A stretch of DNA of 64,000 bases from Halomonas sp. UBA3074 (GCF_002366715.1 NZ_DFBS01000042.1:1-64000), one strand, 5' to 3'; shown: positions 16,539-26,457, counted from the stretch's first letter. The notes: generated by a model from the sequence alone, not told the origin. Made by a program: numbers and translations.

Positions 16539-17102
16539 GTGCACATTGCGACCTTAGGACCTAGCGGGAACAACCATGAACTGATTGCTTGGCGCTACCT
16601 ACGTAGGCGCTGTTCCGGCACAGGTAGCGTGACGCTCTTCAGCCAGTTTGAAGACGCCTTTCAGGCGCTGGTGGCGGGAAAGGTTAGCCATGTTCTGCAA
16701 TGCACGGCTCACTCGGCACACGGTGCTTGCGTGGGCCGTTATATGCACCGTGCTTACCCGGTAGATACGTTTATCGCTGGCAGCAAGCCGTTGGCGCTGA
16801 TAGCGCAACGCGCCATTGCTAAGCCTGCCCACGTGGCGCTGCAACCCGCCACACGCTATTACACTGATTTAACGGATTTTTCCGACATTATAGAAGCACC
16901 CACCACGGTGGCGGTGGCTGAAGGGCTGCTGGCGAGACGTTTTGAGGCGGGCATTTGCGCTGAAGAGGTGCTAACACAGGCCCCCGACCAGCTGCGTTTA
17001 GTAACATCACTGGGGCCTGCGCTGGATACCTGGGTCTTGTTCGCCACAACGCCCCTGCCAGCGTCTTCACCGCTTAGACTGGACGCTGACTCACAAAGCT
17101 AA
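16539..17102 (+). CDS. Prephenate dehydratase-like hypothetical protein
   Basis: The 187-residue protein starts with GTG (MHIATLGPSGNNHELIAW), which resembles the opening of prephenate dehydratases (ATLGPxGTxSE). It keeps a periplasmic-binding-like pattern with SQFEDAFQALVAGKVSHVLQC near residue 35 and TTVAVAEGLLARRFEAGICAEEV near residue 130. The catalytic Thr-Arg-Phe motif and the C-terminal ACT domain of true dehydratases are absent, so it is more likely a binding or regulatory protein than an enzyme of phenylalanine synthesis. A weak AGGA site precedes the start. Confidence 0.6.
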   Translation: MHIATLGPSGNNHELIAWRYLRRRCSGTGSVTLFSQFEDAFQALVAGKVSHVLQCTAHSAHGACVGRYMHRAYPVDTFIAGSKPLALIAQRAIAKPAHVALQPATRYYTDLTDFSDIIEAPTTVAVAEGLLARRFEAGICAEEVLTQAPDQLRLVTSLGPALDTWVLFATTPLPASSPLRLDADSQS

Positions 17103-18898
17103 ACCACGAAAATTAGCACCGCCCCTGCGATGACAAGGGCGACGCGTAGCCAGAACGCTTTGCGGGCAATCACGCCGAACGAAATCGCTCCTAAGCCAAT
17201 CGCCACTTTTACCCCATCAAACAGAGCGTCAAACGGATTAAACGCCAGCTGGATGATGTCTGGGTTAGCGACCATCGCCAAAGGAATGATGTATAGCCCG
17301 ATCCCTAACGCCATGGCCTTGAAGGCGACTTTGAGCCAGTTCTCTCCCACCATGCCCGCGGCGATAAACACGCCGCCACACACTGGCGGCGTAATGGTCG
17401 ACAGCAGTGCGTACCAAAAAACGAACAGGTGCGCCAAGAGCGGTTCCAGACCAAGCGATGTCAAAGCCGGACCGGCGACGGAAACACAGATTACGTAGGC
17501 AGCGGTCGTTGGCACCTCCATACCCAGAATCAAGCAAGCGAGTGCCGTGAGTAGCAACGCTGGCCATAGCATGTCATTGGAGAGCGACAAAATGGCGGAG
17601 GTAATTTTAACGCCCAATCCGGTCAGCGACAGCACGCCGACAACCAACGAAGCACAGAGGATGATGGCACCTATCACGGCAATCTGACGCCCAGCCGTTA
17701 CCGCTGCTTCTGATAAGCGCTTGGTAAACCCCGGCAATGAAAAGCGCAGTGTCACGTTGAAAAACAGCAGCGCCATGCCTGCAAAAATGGCAATGCTAGC
17801 CGCATATTGAGGGGTATAACCGCCGTTGAAAATGCGCTCTAACAACAGCACGAAGGGAATCGCGAAAAATAAAGAAGTAATGACCACGTCTTTCGCACTG
17901 GGGCGTTCGCTTTCAGCCACTGGCTGCAAATCATGCCGGGTGGCATAGGCATTAATGCCCACCCAAACGGTCAAAAAATAGAGGACTGCCGGTAGCATCG
18001 CCGCGGCCATAATCTGGGTGTAGGGCGTGCCTGTCAGCTCTACCATCACGAACGCGCCAGCGCCCATTAACGGCGGCATGATCTGTCCTCCCGACGAGGC
18101 AACCGCCTCGACAGCGCCAGCGAGCGAGCGTGGATACCGCAGGCGTACCATGGAAGGAATGGTAATGGCCCCGGTAGACGCCACATTAGCCGAAGCCGAC
18201 CCCGAAATAGAGCCCATGAGTGCGGAGGAAATCACGGCCACCTTGGCGGCCCCGCCGGTAAGCCGCCCAGCGACAGCGCTCGCCAGGTTCATGAACCCCT
18301 GGCCCGCCTCGCCGGCATTCAGCACGGCGCCAAAAATCACGAAAATGGCGACGACACTGACACTGACGCCGGTAAGCGAGCCCCATAGCCCGCCTTCGGC
18401 AATCGTCAACGAGCCCACCATGCTGGGTAAGGGCAGCCCAGGATGGCCAAAGGCGCCCGGTATATACTGACCAAAAGCGCCGTATAGCAAAGCCAGCAGG
18501 GCCACCAGTGGGAGCGGCCAGCCAATGGCCCGGCGCGCTGCCTCAAGCGCCAGAGCGATGAGAAACAGCCCAATGGCCATCTGTAGATGGGTATCAATAA
18601 AGCCGTACTGATTGGCTAGCGCTGCTTCGTTCAACGCGATATAGCCGCAGGCAGCCACACCTAAAACCGTCAGCAGCCAGCCACTGATGCGCTGCACTGG
18701 CGTTTTGGCCATAAAAACCAGCACCCACGGCAACAGTAGCGCCATATGCAACGGGCGACTCACCAGGGCAGGGGTTAGGCCATAAAAAATCAAGCCGAGA
18801 TGAAATATGACGCTGGTTGCGCCCAGCGCTATCCAGCCTGGCGCCACGGCGCCATCATGCAAAGAAGCCGTCGCTTGCGGCAGGGAAAAAACACGCAT
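17099..18898 (-). CDS. TRAP transporter fused permease subunit (TAXI type, DctMQ)
   Basis: Inner-membrane protein of 599 residues that merges the small (DctQ-like, first four helices) and large (DctM-like, about 12 helices) subunits of a TRAP transporter. Typical segments are GSISGSASANVASTGAITIPSM-like (about residue 235, partly quoted), GGQIMPPLMGAGAF and VPTTAAYVICVSVAGPAL. It works with the TAXI-type binding protein encoded 109 bases upstream to import an organic acid, driven by a sodium gradient in characterised members. The substrate is unknown. It overlaps the 3' end of the convergent gene by four bases. Confidence 0.93.
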   Translation of the reverse strand: MRVFSLPQATASLHDGAVAPGWIALGATSVIFHLGLIFYGLTPALVSRPLHMALLLPWVLVFMAKTPVQRISGWLLTVLGVAACGYIALNEAALANQYGFIDTHLQMAIGLFLIALALEAARRAIGWPLPLVALLALLYGAFGQYIPGAFGHPGLPLPSMVGSLTIAEGGLWGSLTGVSVSVVAIFVIFGAVLNAGEAGQGFMNLASAVAGRLTGGAAKVAVISSALMGSISGSASANVASTGAITIPSMVRLRYPRSLAGAVEAVASSGGQIMPPLMGAGAFVMVELTGTPYTQIMAAAMLPAVLYFLTVWVGINAYATRHDLQPVAESERPSAKDVVITSLFFAIPFVLLLERIFNGGYTPQYAASIAIFAGMALLFFNVTLRFSLPGFTKRLSEAAVTAGRQIAVIGAIILCASLVVGVLSLTGLGVKITSAILSLSNDMLWPALLLTALACLILGMEVPTTAAYVICVSVAGPALTSLGLEPLLAHLFVFWYALLSTITPPVCGGVFIAAGMVGENWLKVAFKAMALGIGLYIIPLAMVANPDIIQLAFNPFDALFDGVKVAIGLGAISFGVIARKAFWLRVALVIAGAVLIFVV

Positions 18899-19007
18899 GC
18901 CTAATCGCCTATTATCACTACTGGATCAATACAGCACTGCCACAGTGCAAGCACCATGGCAGTAAAGAGAAACGCAAAGACCTGTTGCAAAGGTCTACTG
19001 TCAACGG

Positions 19008-19985
19008 CTAGCGCAGGGTATCAGGCACCTCGATACCGGCTTCTTCATAGTAACGCAGCGCCCCTGGATGAAGGGTACCGGTCATATTTTCCAGCATCGC
19101 AGGGGTAATGCTTCCCCACCACGCAGCCTCTTCCGCCATCGCGTCACGACGCTCCCAAAACGTTTTGGTCAGCATGTAAGCGGTGTCATCATCCATAAAC
19201 GTGGTGGTGTAGGCGATCACCGGCAGCGACGTGGTTTCGACATCTTTATCAACACCGGGGTAGGTGCCGCCAGGGATCGTTTGGCGCGGTGCGCCGGTTT
19301 GTTCGATTTGCTCATCGGTCAGGCTCACCAGGGATACCGGCATGCTAGCAGCGGTCTCGATCACATTGGGCGATGGAAAGGAGCTTGCGGTCACAAAGCC
19401 ATCAATCTGGCCATTTTTGAGCGCGTCGGGGCCGCTGCCAATAGCGGCGTCGGCAATTTGCACACTCTCTTCCAGGCCGAACAGGGCTAAGTAACGAGCC
19501 GCTTCACGGGCGCCAAAAGTGCCTCGACCAATCAATAAATGCTTGTCTTTCAGTGCCGCCATATCGGTCACACCTTCATCGCCCGCCAGCACAAAATGCA
19601 TGGTGATAGAAGGAATGGGGAATAAGCCACGGATCTCTTGAAAGCGAGGATTCTGGCGTTCGGCAAAGGCGCCCTCGCCGGCCATCGCCTGTTCCACTAA
19701 TGCAGGCGGCGTGGTAAAGACATAGTTACCCTGGCGCGCCATGACTTCCATGACGTTTTGAACCGAGCCCTGACTCTCTTCCAGGGTAACGATAATCGCG
19801 TCATCCGTGCCCTGCCGGATGGCTTCTGAGAGCTCGACGCCCATCTGATAGTAAGCGGTGCCAGCCGACGCCGATTTATAAGTGACCCGTGTTTCAGCAT
19901 GGGCAGAGAAAGCGCTAGCGGCGAGGGCGAGCGAAGCAGCCGACACGCCAAGCGTGCGACGGAGGGAGCGAAAGGGGTGGCGCAT
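19008..19985 (-). CDS. TAXI family TRAP transporter solute-binding protein
   Basis: Periplasmic binding protein of 325 residues. The signal peptide ends AFSAHA near residue 30. Then comes the TAXI-family opening TRVTYKSASAGTAYYQMGVELSEAIRQ. Other family segments are LLIGRGTFGAREAARYLAL and GPDALKNGQIDGFVTAS. It is first of two genes with the fused permease. The 109-base gap before the permease contains only a short hairpin (AGACC and GGTCT at about 18979-18995). Confidence 0.92.
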   Translation of the reverse strand: MRHPFRSLRRTLGVSAASLALAASAFSAHAETRVTYKSASAGTAYYQMGVELSEAIRQGTDDAIIVTLEESQGSVQNVMEVMARQGNYVFTTPPALVEQAMAGEGAFAERQNPRFQEIRGLFPIPSITMHFVLAGDEGVTDMAALKDKHLLIGRGTFGAREAARYLALFGLEESVQIADAAIGSGPDALKNGQIDGFVTASSFPSPNVIETAASMPVSLVSLTDEQIEQTGAPRQTIPGGTYPGVDKDVETTSLPVIAYTTTFMDDDTAYMLTKTFWERRDAMAEEAAWWGSITPAMLENMTGTLHPGALRYYEEAGIEVPDTLR

Positions 19986-20465
19986 CGTGAGTTCCTTAAC
20001 GTGTCCAGGGCCGTTTTCACGGGCCTCGTTTTTATCCGACTAAGCCTGTTTTTATCCTACTAGGCCTGAGGTGGCAGGCCTCAACATACCATGACTGGGC
20101 CTTCACGGGCACTTACCCTCGCCACAGAGGATGGGGTTAGCACCGCTATTATGAAGGGCTGTTATGGGGAACTGGCAAGATACTGTAAACCGTGCATTAG
20201 CCAATGCCGTTATAAGAACCAGCCACAGCTAAATAATACTATTCGGCAATAGTATAATGGCACCTTAATAATTGACGCTAAGACAAAACGAATATCATTA
20301 AAGTTACTATTACCTAAAAGATTAATTTCCTAAAAAAACATGCTATTGCCTTAAGAAGAACTACTTTCGTTCGTTTTAATAAAGTATTGCGGCGCAATAG
20401 AGGCTGGTAAAATAATCCAGTTTTTACACTACTCCTAATAACTTAACGATGAGGATAATCGTCAC
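19986..20465. other. Divergent promoter region, TAXI-TRAP and nhaD
   Basis: This 480-base stretch is AT-rich from about 20220 to 20460 and carries the promoters of the TAXI operon (minus) and nhaD (plus). Imperfect repeats of AATAATACTATTC/GGCAATAGTATAATGG around 20230-20265 form a short dyad (ATACTATT and AATAGTAT). A 33-codon ATG frame at about 20151 looks like chance. No RNA gene was recognised. Confidence 0.5.
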
Positions 20466-21944
20466 ATGCCTATCTTGTGCCAGCCCTCTTGCCAGCCACG
20501 ATTATATCGTAGCTGGCTTTTTTTGTTAGCGGCCTTACTATTTAGCGTCAGCCCCAATGCGTTTGCGGTGACAGGTGAATTAGATTTAACCACCTCAGCC
20601 GTTGGCTTCTTTGCAGTGGCTATTTTCGTTCTGGCCTACGCCTTGGTCATGGCGGAAGAAAAGATCCATATGCGTAAGTCTAAACCGGTATTAGTGGCCG
20701 CCGGTATCATCTGGAGCCTCATCGGCTGGGTGTATGTTCAAAACGGTATGTCGGAAGCGTCTGAGTACGCTTTCCGCGTCACGCTTTTGGAGTTCACCGA
20801 GCTGATGCTGTTCTTGCTGGTGGCCATGACTTACATCAACGCCATGGAAGAGCGCCGCGTTTTCGATGCACTGCGCTCCTGGATGCTCCGCAAAGGTTTC
20901 AACTACCGAACACTCTTTTGGCTGACCGGGGGGTTGGCTTTTGTCCTGTCACCGATTGCCGACAACCTCACCACGGCGCTGCTGATGTGCGCCGTGGTGA
21001 CAAAAGTGGCGGAAGGCGACCAGCGGTTTATTAACGTTGCCTGTATCAATATCGTGGTGGCGGCCAATGCGGGGGGCGCGTTTAGCCCCTTCGGCGACAT
21101 CACCACGCTGATGGTATGGCAAGCGGGCATGGTCGCCTTTCAGGAATTCTTCATCTTGTTTTTCCCCGCCTTGGTCAACTTCCTCATTCCGGCGGCGATC
21201 ATGAGTGCGTTTATCAAAGATGAAAAACCTGCCAGCGTTTATGAGGACGTTTGGATGAAGCGTGGTGCACGTCGCATTGTCGTGCTGTTTTTATTGACCA
21301 TTATTACCGCAGTGCTGTGCCACGTGGTGCTTCACCTACCGCCCGTCCTGGGCATGATGACCGGCTTGGGTTATTTACAGTTCTTCGGCTATTACCTGCG
21401 CCGCAGCTTACCCCGTTCATTGGAACGCAAGCGCGAACGCTATAGTCGCCAAGGGGATAACCGTAAGCTTGAGCAGTTGGGTAGCGTGGTGCCGTTTGAT
21501 GTCTTTAACCGCGTGGCGCGTGCCGAGTGGGACACCTTGTTGTTCTTCTACGGGGTGGTTATGTGTGTCGGAGGGCTTGGCTTCATGGGCTATCTCGGTT
21601 TGTTGTCCGAGGCACTTTACACCGGCTGGAACGCGACGGCGGCTAATATTACGCTAGGCATTGTATCGGCGGTGATCGACAACATTCCTGTAATGTTTGC
21701 GGTGCTAACGATGGAGCCCGATATGTCGCATGGCCAATGGCTACTGATTACCTTAACCGCCGGTGTCGGTGGCAGCTTGCTATCAATTGGCTCAGCAGCG
21801 GGGGTAGCCGTCATGGGGCAGGCAAGGGGGTCATATACCTTTATGGGTCACTTGCGCTGGTCGCCGGTTATTCTGCTCGGCTACATCGCCAGCATTCTGG
21901 TCCACATGTGGCTTAACGCTGAGAGCTTTGCGCTTTTCAGTTAG
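20466..21944 (+). CDS. nhaD: Na+/H+ antiporter NhaD
   Basis: Inner-membrane sodium (and lithium)/proton antiporter of 492 residues. An N-terminal signal-like helix ends NAFA near residue 36, followed by about 12 helices. Family segments include SPIADNLTTALLMCAVV near residue 160, NAGGAFSPFGDITTLMVW near residue 200 and VSAVIDNIPVMFAVLTM near residue 400, holding the conserved Asp and Thr residues of the ion path. NhaD is common in marine and halophilic gammaproteobacteria. The ATG follows GAGGATAATCGTCAC. It is monocistronic, with a terminator behind. Confidence 0.95.
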   Translation: MPILCQPSCQPRLYRSWLFLLAALLFSVSPNAFAVTGELDLTTSAVGFFAVAIFVLAYALVMAEEKIHMRKSKPVLVAAGIIWSLIGWVYVQNGMSEASEYAFRVTLLEFTELMLFLLVAMTYINAMEERRVFDALRSWMLRKGFNYRTLFWLTGGLAFVLSPIADNLTTALLMCAVVTKVAEGDQRFINVACINIVVAANAGGAFSPFGDITTLMVWQAGMVAFQEFFILFFPALVNFLIPAAIMSAFIKDEKPASVYEDVWMKRGARRIVVLFLLTIITAVLCHVVLHLPPVLGMMTGLGYLQFFGYYLRRSLPRSLERKRERYSRQGDNRKLEQLGSVVPFDVFNRVARAEWDTLLFFYGVVMCVGGLGFMGYLGLLSEALYTGWNATAANITLGIVSAVIDNIPVMFAVLTMEPDMSHGQWLLITLTAGVGGSLLSIGSAAGVAVMGQARGSYTFMGHLRWSPVILLGYIASILVHMWLNAESFALFS

Positions 21945-21973
21945 TTCAGCGGGTGGCAACCTGATAGCTGCAT

Positions 21974-22000
21974 CCCCCTTCCCAGTCCCTGGGAAGGGGG
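21974..22000. terminator. Terminator between nhaD and the convergent GGDEF/EAL gene
   Basis: Perfect 12-base arms CCCCCTTCCCAG and CTGGGAAGGGGG around a TCC loop, placed between two converging stops. U-runs are weak, but the position and strength support a shared terminator. Confidence 0.75.
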
Positions 22001-22010
22001 ATACCACCAC

Positions 22011-24086
22011 TTAATAGCTCTCGAAAAGATACTCAATCGGCGTGGGGCGTCCAAACAGATAGCCCTGATAACGGTAACAGCCATGACCCCTTAGCCATTC
22101 CAACTGCTCTTTTTTCTCTACCCCTTCCGCAACGACGGTTAAACCTAAACTGACGGCGAGCAAAATAGTGGTATCCACGATCGCTGCGTCTGTTTTGTCA
22201 GTGAGTAGTTCGCGAACAAACGACTGATCAATTTTTAATTCATCTAGCGGCAAGCGTTTTAGATAACTGAGCGATGAGTAGCCGGTACCAAAGTCGTCCA
22301 GCGCAAAGCGAATTCCCTTGGCACGCAGTTTTAACATAGTATTGCGTACCCGGATGGGCTCGCGCATCAACAGGCTTTCGGTTACCTCCAACACCAACCG
22401 ACCTGGCGGCGCTTGCGTCTCTGCTAACAGCGCCTCGACATCACTTACGAAGTCTGTCTGCTGAAATTGCACCGAACTCACGTTAACGGAAATGCTTAAA
22501 GGGGCATAAGCAGCTTGGTGCGACCACTTGGCCAATTGCTCACAGGCCGACCGAAGTACCCAATAACCGATCGGTACAATCAACCGATTCTCCTCAGCCA
22601 GCGGAATGAAGGTCGCCGGTGAAACCCAGCCACGCTCGGGGTGATACCACCGCAATAAGGCTTCAACTCCAAGTGTCACGCCCTGGTGGTCAACCTGCAC
22701 TTGGTAATGAAGCGCCAGCTCGTTGCGCTCAAGCGCCTTGTGCAGGTCAGCTTCGAGGCTGGCTCGCTCCAAAACGCTGGTCTGCATATCGGTGTTAAAA
22801 AAGCACAGCGTGTTGCCCCCGCCACTCTTGGCCTGCTGTAAGGCCATGTCGGCCTGTTGCAGCACATTATCCATACTATGTTCGCGCCCGGTGAACAGGG
22901 AAACACCAATACTGGCACTAATGGGTAACGAGTGGCCGCTGCTTACTTGGGCGATCGTTTCCAACAGTTGGCGGGAAACACGTTCTGCTTTTAGGGCGGC
23001 CTCGGTCTGCTGCTCGCCCAAGTTGTTCATCAGTACCACAAACTCATCGCTGCTAAAGCGCGCTAATGTAGAGTTTTCCTCAAGCCGCTGGCGAAGCTGG
23101 TCGGCCACATTGATCAATAGTTGATCGCCACTCTCATGACCCTGAATATCGTTGACCAGCCGAAAGTTATCCAAATCGATCACCAGCACGGCGCTATACG
23201 AAGCGGCCCACTCGTCATGGTCAATGGCGGCCGTTAAGGAGTCCATCAGCAGTCGACGGTTTGGCAACCCTGTCAGCGAGTCATAGAAGGCCAGGAAGTG
23301 AGTACGCGACTGCATTTCCAGATAGTCAGTCAGTTCAGTCGAAATTCCACACAGCGAGGGAGGTGCACCGGGAGACATCGAGAGCGGCATTTTAATCGAC
23401 AAGAACGTTCTTACACGGCTCTCTCCCTTGAGAACATTACTCTCTTCAACCGTGACTTTTTTACTCGACGCCAAGACATTGAGATCGACCTGCTCCATTT
23501 CAGCGGCGCTGCCCGCATCAAAAAACTCAGCATCGCGCTTACCAATGATTTTATCGGCGGGCAGGCCAAAGAGATCACTGATACGGCGATTAACGTATTG
23601 GTACTCTAAGGTCGGCGACTTGATATAAATAAAGGCATCAACGCTATCTAAAATAGTCGCTAACATCTCTTTATTGGTTTGCAGCAACGCTCGGTTATGC
23701 TGGACACGGCGTTTTAATAGCAGGTTGGCTAACAGCGCTAGCAGTAAAAAAACCACTAATAAGACAATGCCCCAACGCCCTAAGTAATCATCAGCACGGC
23801 GTAGCACATCAATAGGAACCGTCGCCGTAGAGGCTAATAAGACAGTATCGGCAAGCGTGTCGGCGTAGCCTAACCAATTCACCTGAAGTTCAACGCCACT
23901 GAACGTCGAGCGTTCAGTGAGATTGAAAACGGCGATGTCCTGGCTAGCCTTTGCGAAACCATTAGGCGCGCATAAACACGTCACTAACAGAAACCCTACT
24001 CCCGCTTTCAAGCTGCCACTCCGGCCAGGAGTAACAGCCTTTTTAAACCATTGGCGGCTATTATTGACAGCAACCGAATAACGCAT
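22011..24086 (-). CDS. Membrane PAS-GGDEF-EAL protein, probable c-di-GMP phosphodiesterase
   Basis: The 691-residue protein has an N-terminal signal or membrane segment at about residues 25-45, a short periplasmic part and a membrane helix (WGIVLLVVFLLLALLANLLL) at about residues 106-125. Then come a PAS domain (about 140-260), GGDEF domain (about 265-425) and EAL domain (about 435-685). The GGDEF signature is degenerate (ARFSSDEFVV), so cyclase activity is unlikely. The EAL domain keeps VEALLRW, the NVSS asparagine, and DDFGTGYSS, so it can probably cleave cyclic-di-GMP. It converges with nhaD. Confidence 0.93.
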   Translation of the reverse strand: MRYSVAVNNSRQWFKKAVTPGRSGSLKAGVGFLLVTCLCAPNGFAKASQDIAVFNLTERSTFSGVELQVNWLGYADTLADTVLLASTATVPIDVLRRADDYLGRWGIVLLVVFLLLALLANLLLKRRVQHNRALLQTNKEMLATILDSVDAFIYIKSPTLEYQYVNRRISDLFGLPADKIIGKRDAEFFDAGSAAEMEQVDLNVLASSKKVTVEESNVLKGESRVRTFLSIKMPLSMSPGAPPSLCGISTELTDYLEMQSRTHFLAFYDSLTGLPNRRLLMDSLTAAIDHDEWAASYSAVLVIDLDNFRLVNDIQGHESGDQLLINVADQLRQRLEENSTLARFSSDEFVVLMNNLGEQQTEAALKAERVSRQLLETIAQVSSGHSLPISASIGVSLFTGREHSMDNVLQQADMALQQAKSGGGNTLCFFNTDMQTSVLERASLEADLHKALERNELALHYQVQVDHQGVTLGVEALLRWYHPERGWVSPATFIPLAEENRLIVPIGYWVLRSACEQLAKWSHQAAYAPLSISVNVSSVQFQQTDFVSDVEALLAETQAPPGRLVLEVTESLLMREPIRVRNTMLKLRAKGIRFALDDFGTGYSSLSYLKRLPLDELKIDQSFVRELLTDKTDAAIVDTTILLAVSLGLTVVAEGVEKKEQLEWLRGHGCYRYQGYLFGRPTPIEYLFESY

Positions 24087-24095
24087 AGCGGCTGT

Positions 24096-24767
24096 TCACT
24101 GGCCAGGCAAAGTAAGCGGACCAGCACGCTCCACCACTCGCTGCCACGCGGGGTCTTGTTCAATACGCGCCACAAACGCCGCAATGGCAGAGTAGTGCTC
24201 TAGCGATTGAACAGCCGCCACGGCTTGAAGGGGAAAGCTCATCTGAATATCCGCACCGCTAGGCCATGGCCCCGCAAAGTTACCTTTTGCTGATAAGTGC
24301 TGATTAATAAAGGTAAGGTGCTGTTTTAGCTGCGGCGCTAAAAACCGTTTTCTCACCGTATCGCTAATGCCTTTCGCCAGCGGTTTGATTAGCCAAGGCG
24401 ACTGCTTGGGGATTTGACTAAACACCAACTGCATCACTAGCAACGGCATCAGTGAGCCTTCGGCGTAATGCAGCCAGTAGCGGTAATCCACCCAGTCATG
24501 CAACTCATCGGATGCCGGCTGGCAGCGTCCCTCACCATAACGATGCAGCAGATAATCAATAATCGCGCCTGACTCAGCCACGGTAATATCACCATCGGTA
24601 ATCACCGGTGATTTACCAAGCGGGTGGATTTTTTTCAGCGAGTCGGGAGCTTGCTGAGTTTTACCATCGCGTTGATAAACGACCAGCTCATAGTCCAGTT
24701 CTAACGTCTCTAATAACCATAGAATTCGATGCGAACGGGACTTTTCCAGATGGTGAACGTGAATCAT
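24096..24767 (-). CDS. Glutathione S-transferase family protein
   Basis: Cytoplasmic GST-fold protein of 223 residues. The start at 24767 (MIHVHHLEKSRSHRILWLLE) follows GGAGTATTT; an upstream ATG at 24836 lacks such support. The N-terminal thioredoxin-like domain shows HPLGKSPVITDGD and the glutathione-binding VAESGAIIDYLL segment. A helical C-terminal domain follows. The SRSHR motif near residue 10 supplies the likely catalytic Ser or Arg of this GST subgroup. It lies nine bases before the GGDEF/EAL gene on the same strand, so the two may be co-transcribed. Confidence 0.9.
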   Translation of the reverse strand: MIHVHHLEKSRSHRILWLLETLELDYELVVYQRDGKTQQAPDSLKKIHPLGKSPVITDGDITVAESGAIIDYLLHRYGEGRCQPASDELHDWVDYRYWLHYAEGSLMPLLVMQLVFSQIPKQSPWLIKPLAKGISDTVRKRFLAPQLKQHLTFINQHLSAKGNFAGPWPSGADIQMSFPLQAVAAVQSLEHYSAIAAFVARIEQDPAWQRVVERAGPLTLPGQ

Positions 24768-24940
24768 AAATACTCCATGAGCTGAGTTATGCGCCAGCAT
24801 TGCACTGGCGACAGTAATCCTTTCCTGCTGGCACATTCAGCTTAGTACCATAAAGACCATCATCATAGGATCAATAGACTAAGATTAGCACCAACACAGC
24901 GTTGAACCCATGAAAGCATCGAACTAACGAAAATTAACGG

Positions 24941-25516
24941 TTACCGAGGCGCATGACGCCACCGTGCTAACAGATCGAGCGGTGACCATTTGCCTTGCAG
25001 CCAGGGCGCTAATAAGCGCATTGAGAGGGGAATAAATACAAACACCATGACTGGCGTTAGCATCATGGTGCTAACCACTACCCGCGGCACCAACGCCCAG
25101 TCGGCCAATACACCACCAAATACCCATTGAAAAAGCAGCGAGATAGGAAAGAAGGCCAGCCAAACGGCCACCGCCTGTTTCCAACGCGGCGGCGCACTGC
25201 TGCCACCGTTTTGAAACCAGGTGTCTAACCCCATGGCACGATGTTCTTGAGGCGCTTCATACAAGCCTTTACCGCGCGCCAACCACGCATGGCGTGAAGC
25301 AGAGTGCTCCCAGGCGGCTAACGTTTCGCTACTGCTAAAACGGAATATAATCTGATACTCATCGTCATCAGCAGGGGGCGCTAAAACACCCGAACCCAGG
25401 TAGCCCATAAAATCAGCCGCTAGCTCACGGCCTTCGTTCAGCCAACGGTTAAAATCAGCATAGCGGCCGTGCTCGACGCGACGAGCCACCATCAATGTGA
25501 CAGGTGAGGCAGACAT
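24941..25516 (-). CDS. ABM-domain membrane protein
   Basis: The 191-residue protein has an N-terminal antibiotic-biosynthesis-monooxygenase-like (ABM) ferredoxin fold at about residues 1-95 (VARRVEHGRYADFNRWLNEG, FRFSSSETLAAWEHS). Two hydrophobic helices follow at about residues 113-135 and 140-165. Proteins of this layout are widespread and uncharacterised; the family name does not imply antibiotic synthesis. The ATG is preceded by AGGAGATATACC. It is a single gene. Confidence 0.85.
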   Translation of the reverse strand: MSASPVTLMVARRVEHGRYADFNRWLNEGRELAADFMGYLGSGVLAPPADDDEYQIIFRFSSSETLAAWEHSASRHAWLARGKGLYEAPQEHRAMGLDTWFQNGGSSAPPRWKQAVAVWLAFFPISLLFQWVFGGVLADWALVPRVVVSTMMLTPVMVFVFIPLSMRLLAPWLQGKWSPLDLLARWRHAPR

Positions 25517-25638
25517 GGTATATCTCCTAATGTGTCGACAGCCAAGGCTGGGTAAGCCGGCTGTTTGCTTTCAAGCGGGTGAGCCCGAAAGTCCAAGTGC
25601 ACATTATACAAGCAATGTTGATGCCATGCTGTGACTGT

Positions 25639-26052
25639 TTAGCTTATATCAGTTTGCGAGGCGTAGAGCCCAACCCCCGGCACTGGGTGGGGGCGTTCAC
25701 CGCGCTGAAACGCACAGACATGGCGATAGATTTCTACCGCCCCCAGAATGGCATCCGCTTCCTGCTTATCCGGCGCTACCACGGGCCCTTTATGCTCGCC
25801 CTCGCTGCGCAACACGGCGTCTACTTCGTCCCGGTAACGGCTAAGCAAATGTTCCAGGTTGAGTCTTATACGGTGAACTTCCAAGCTAAAAGCTTGGCGC
25901 TGATCAGTGCGTTTCAGAATGTCCAACGGATTATTGGCGGCATCGATCAAGCTTTCCAAGGTCGAAAAGACTAACTTTTCAGCACTGTTTAAATTGGGAA
26001 TAATGGAATAAATCAGCTCATTGATCGTTATCGTTGTTTCATCGTGGTGCAT
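25639..26052 (-). CDS. Hypothetical protein, 137 aa
   Basis: Not recognised. It is predicted soluble and largely helical, with a 'LSRYRDEVDAVLRSEGEHKG' segment in the middle and a C-terminal part that ends PVPGVGLYASQTDIS. The start at 26052 is the first ATG; a TTG two codons upstream is possible. It begins only seven bases after the stop of the DUF2835 gene, so the two are one transcript and translation is probably coupled. Confidence 0.7.
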   Translation of the reverse strand: MHHDETTITINELIYSIIPNLNSAEKLVFSTLESLIDAANNPLDILKRTDQRQAFSLEVHRIRLNLEHLLSRYRDEVDAVLRSEGEHKGPVVAPDKQEADAILGAVEIYRHVCAFQRGERPHPVPGVGLYASQTDIS

Positions 26053-26059
26053 AGGCAAC

Positions 26060-26287
26060 TCAACGTCCGGTTAATGCAACAATGCTGATAAATCGGCCAT
26101 GTTCAGAAAAACTTAACCGATAAATACCGTGCACACCGTCACGCCCGACCACACGGCGAATGGCCTCGGCAGGAAATATGACCCAACGCCCATCGACGCT
26201 GCGAGTGCGCACATTCGCAATGCGCCCTTCGTAATGGGCCAAGCACTCGTCATAATTCAGATTAATGGCAACGTCGATAGTGGGCAT
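26060..26287 (-). CDS. DUF2835 family protein
   Basis: Small protein of 75 residues matching the pattern of family DUF2835: INLNYDECLAHYEGRIANV near the start, SVDGRWVIFPAEAIRRVV in the middle, and GVHGIYRLSFSEHGRF near the end. The family is found in many gammaproteobacteria and has no known function; the fold looks like a small beta-barrel. It is first in a two-gene unit with the 137-residue protein that follows. Confidence 0.85.
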   Translation of the reverse strand: MPTIDVAINLNYDECLAHYEGRIANVRTRSVDGRWVIFPAEAIRRVVGRDGVHGIYRLSFSEHGRFISIVALTGR

Positions 26288-26457
26288 AGGAGTGTGGGAA
26301 TAGAGTGTGGGGACCGTTGGAAAGGATCAGGATAGCGAAGCGTGATAGTCAAAACGTTGATGATTCATCGATAAAACCCATAGCGCTCACTTGCACTGTC
26401 TGCATCGCTCGCTAATACTTCATGGTATCCCAACTCGTACTTTGTCGGTAATTATCT

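Noticed and set aside
20151..20250. Possible small ORF (33 codons) upstream of nhaD
   Set aside because: It has no ribosome-binding site, sits in an AT-rich promoter region, and its sequence is not protein-like.
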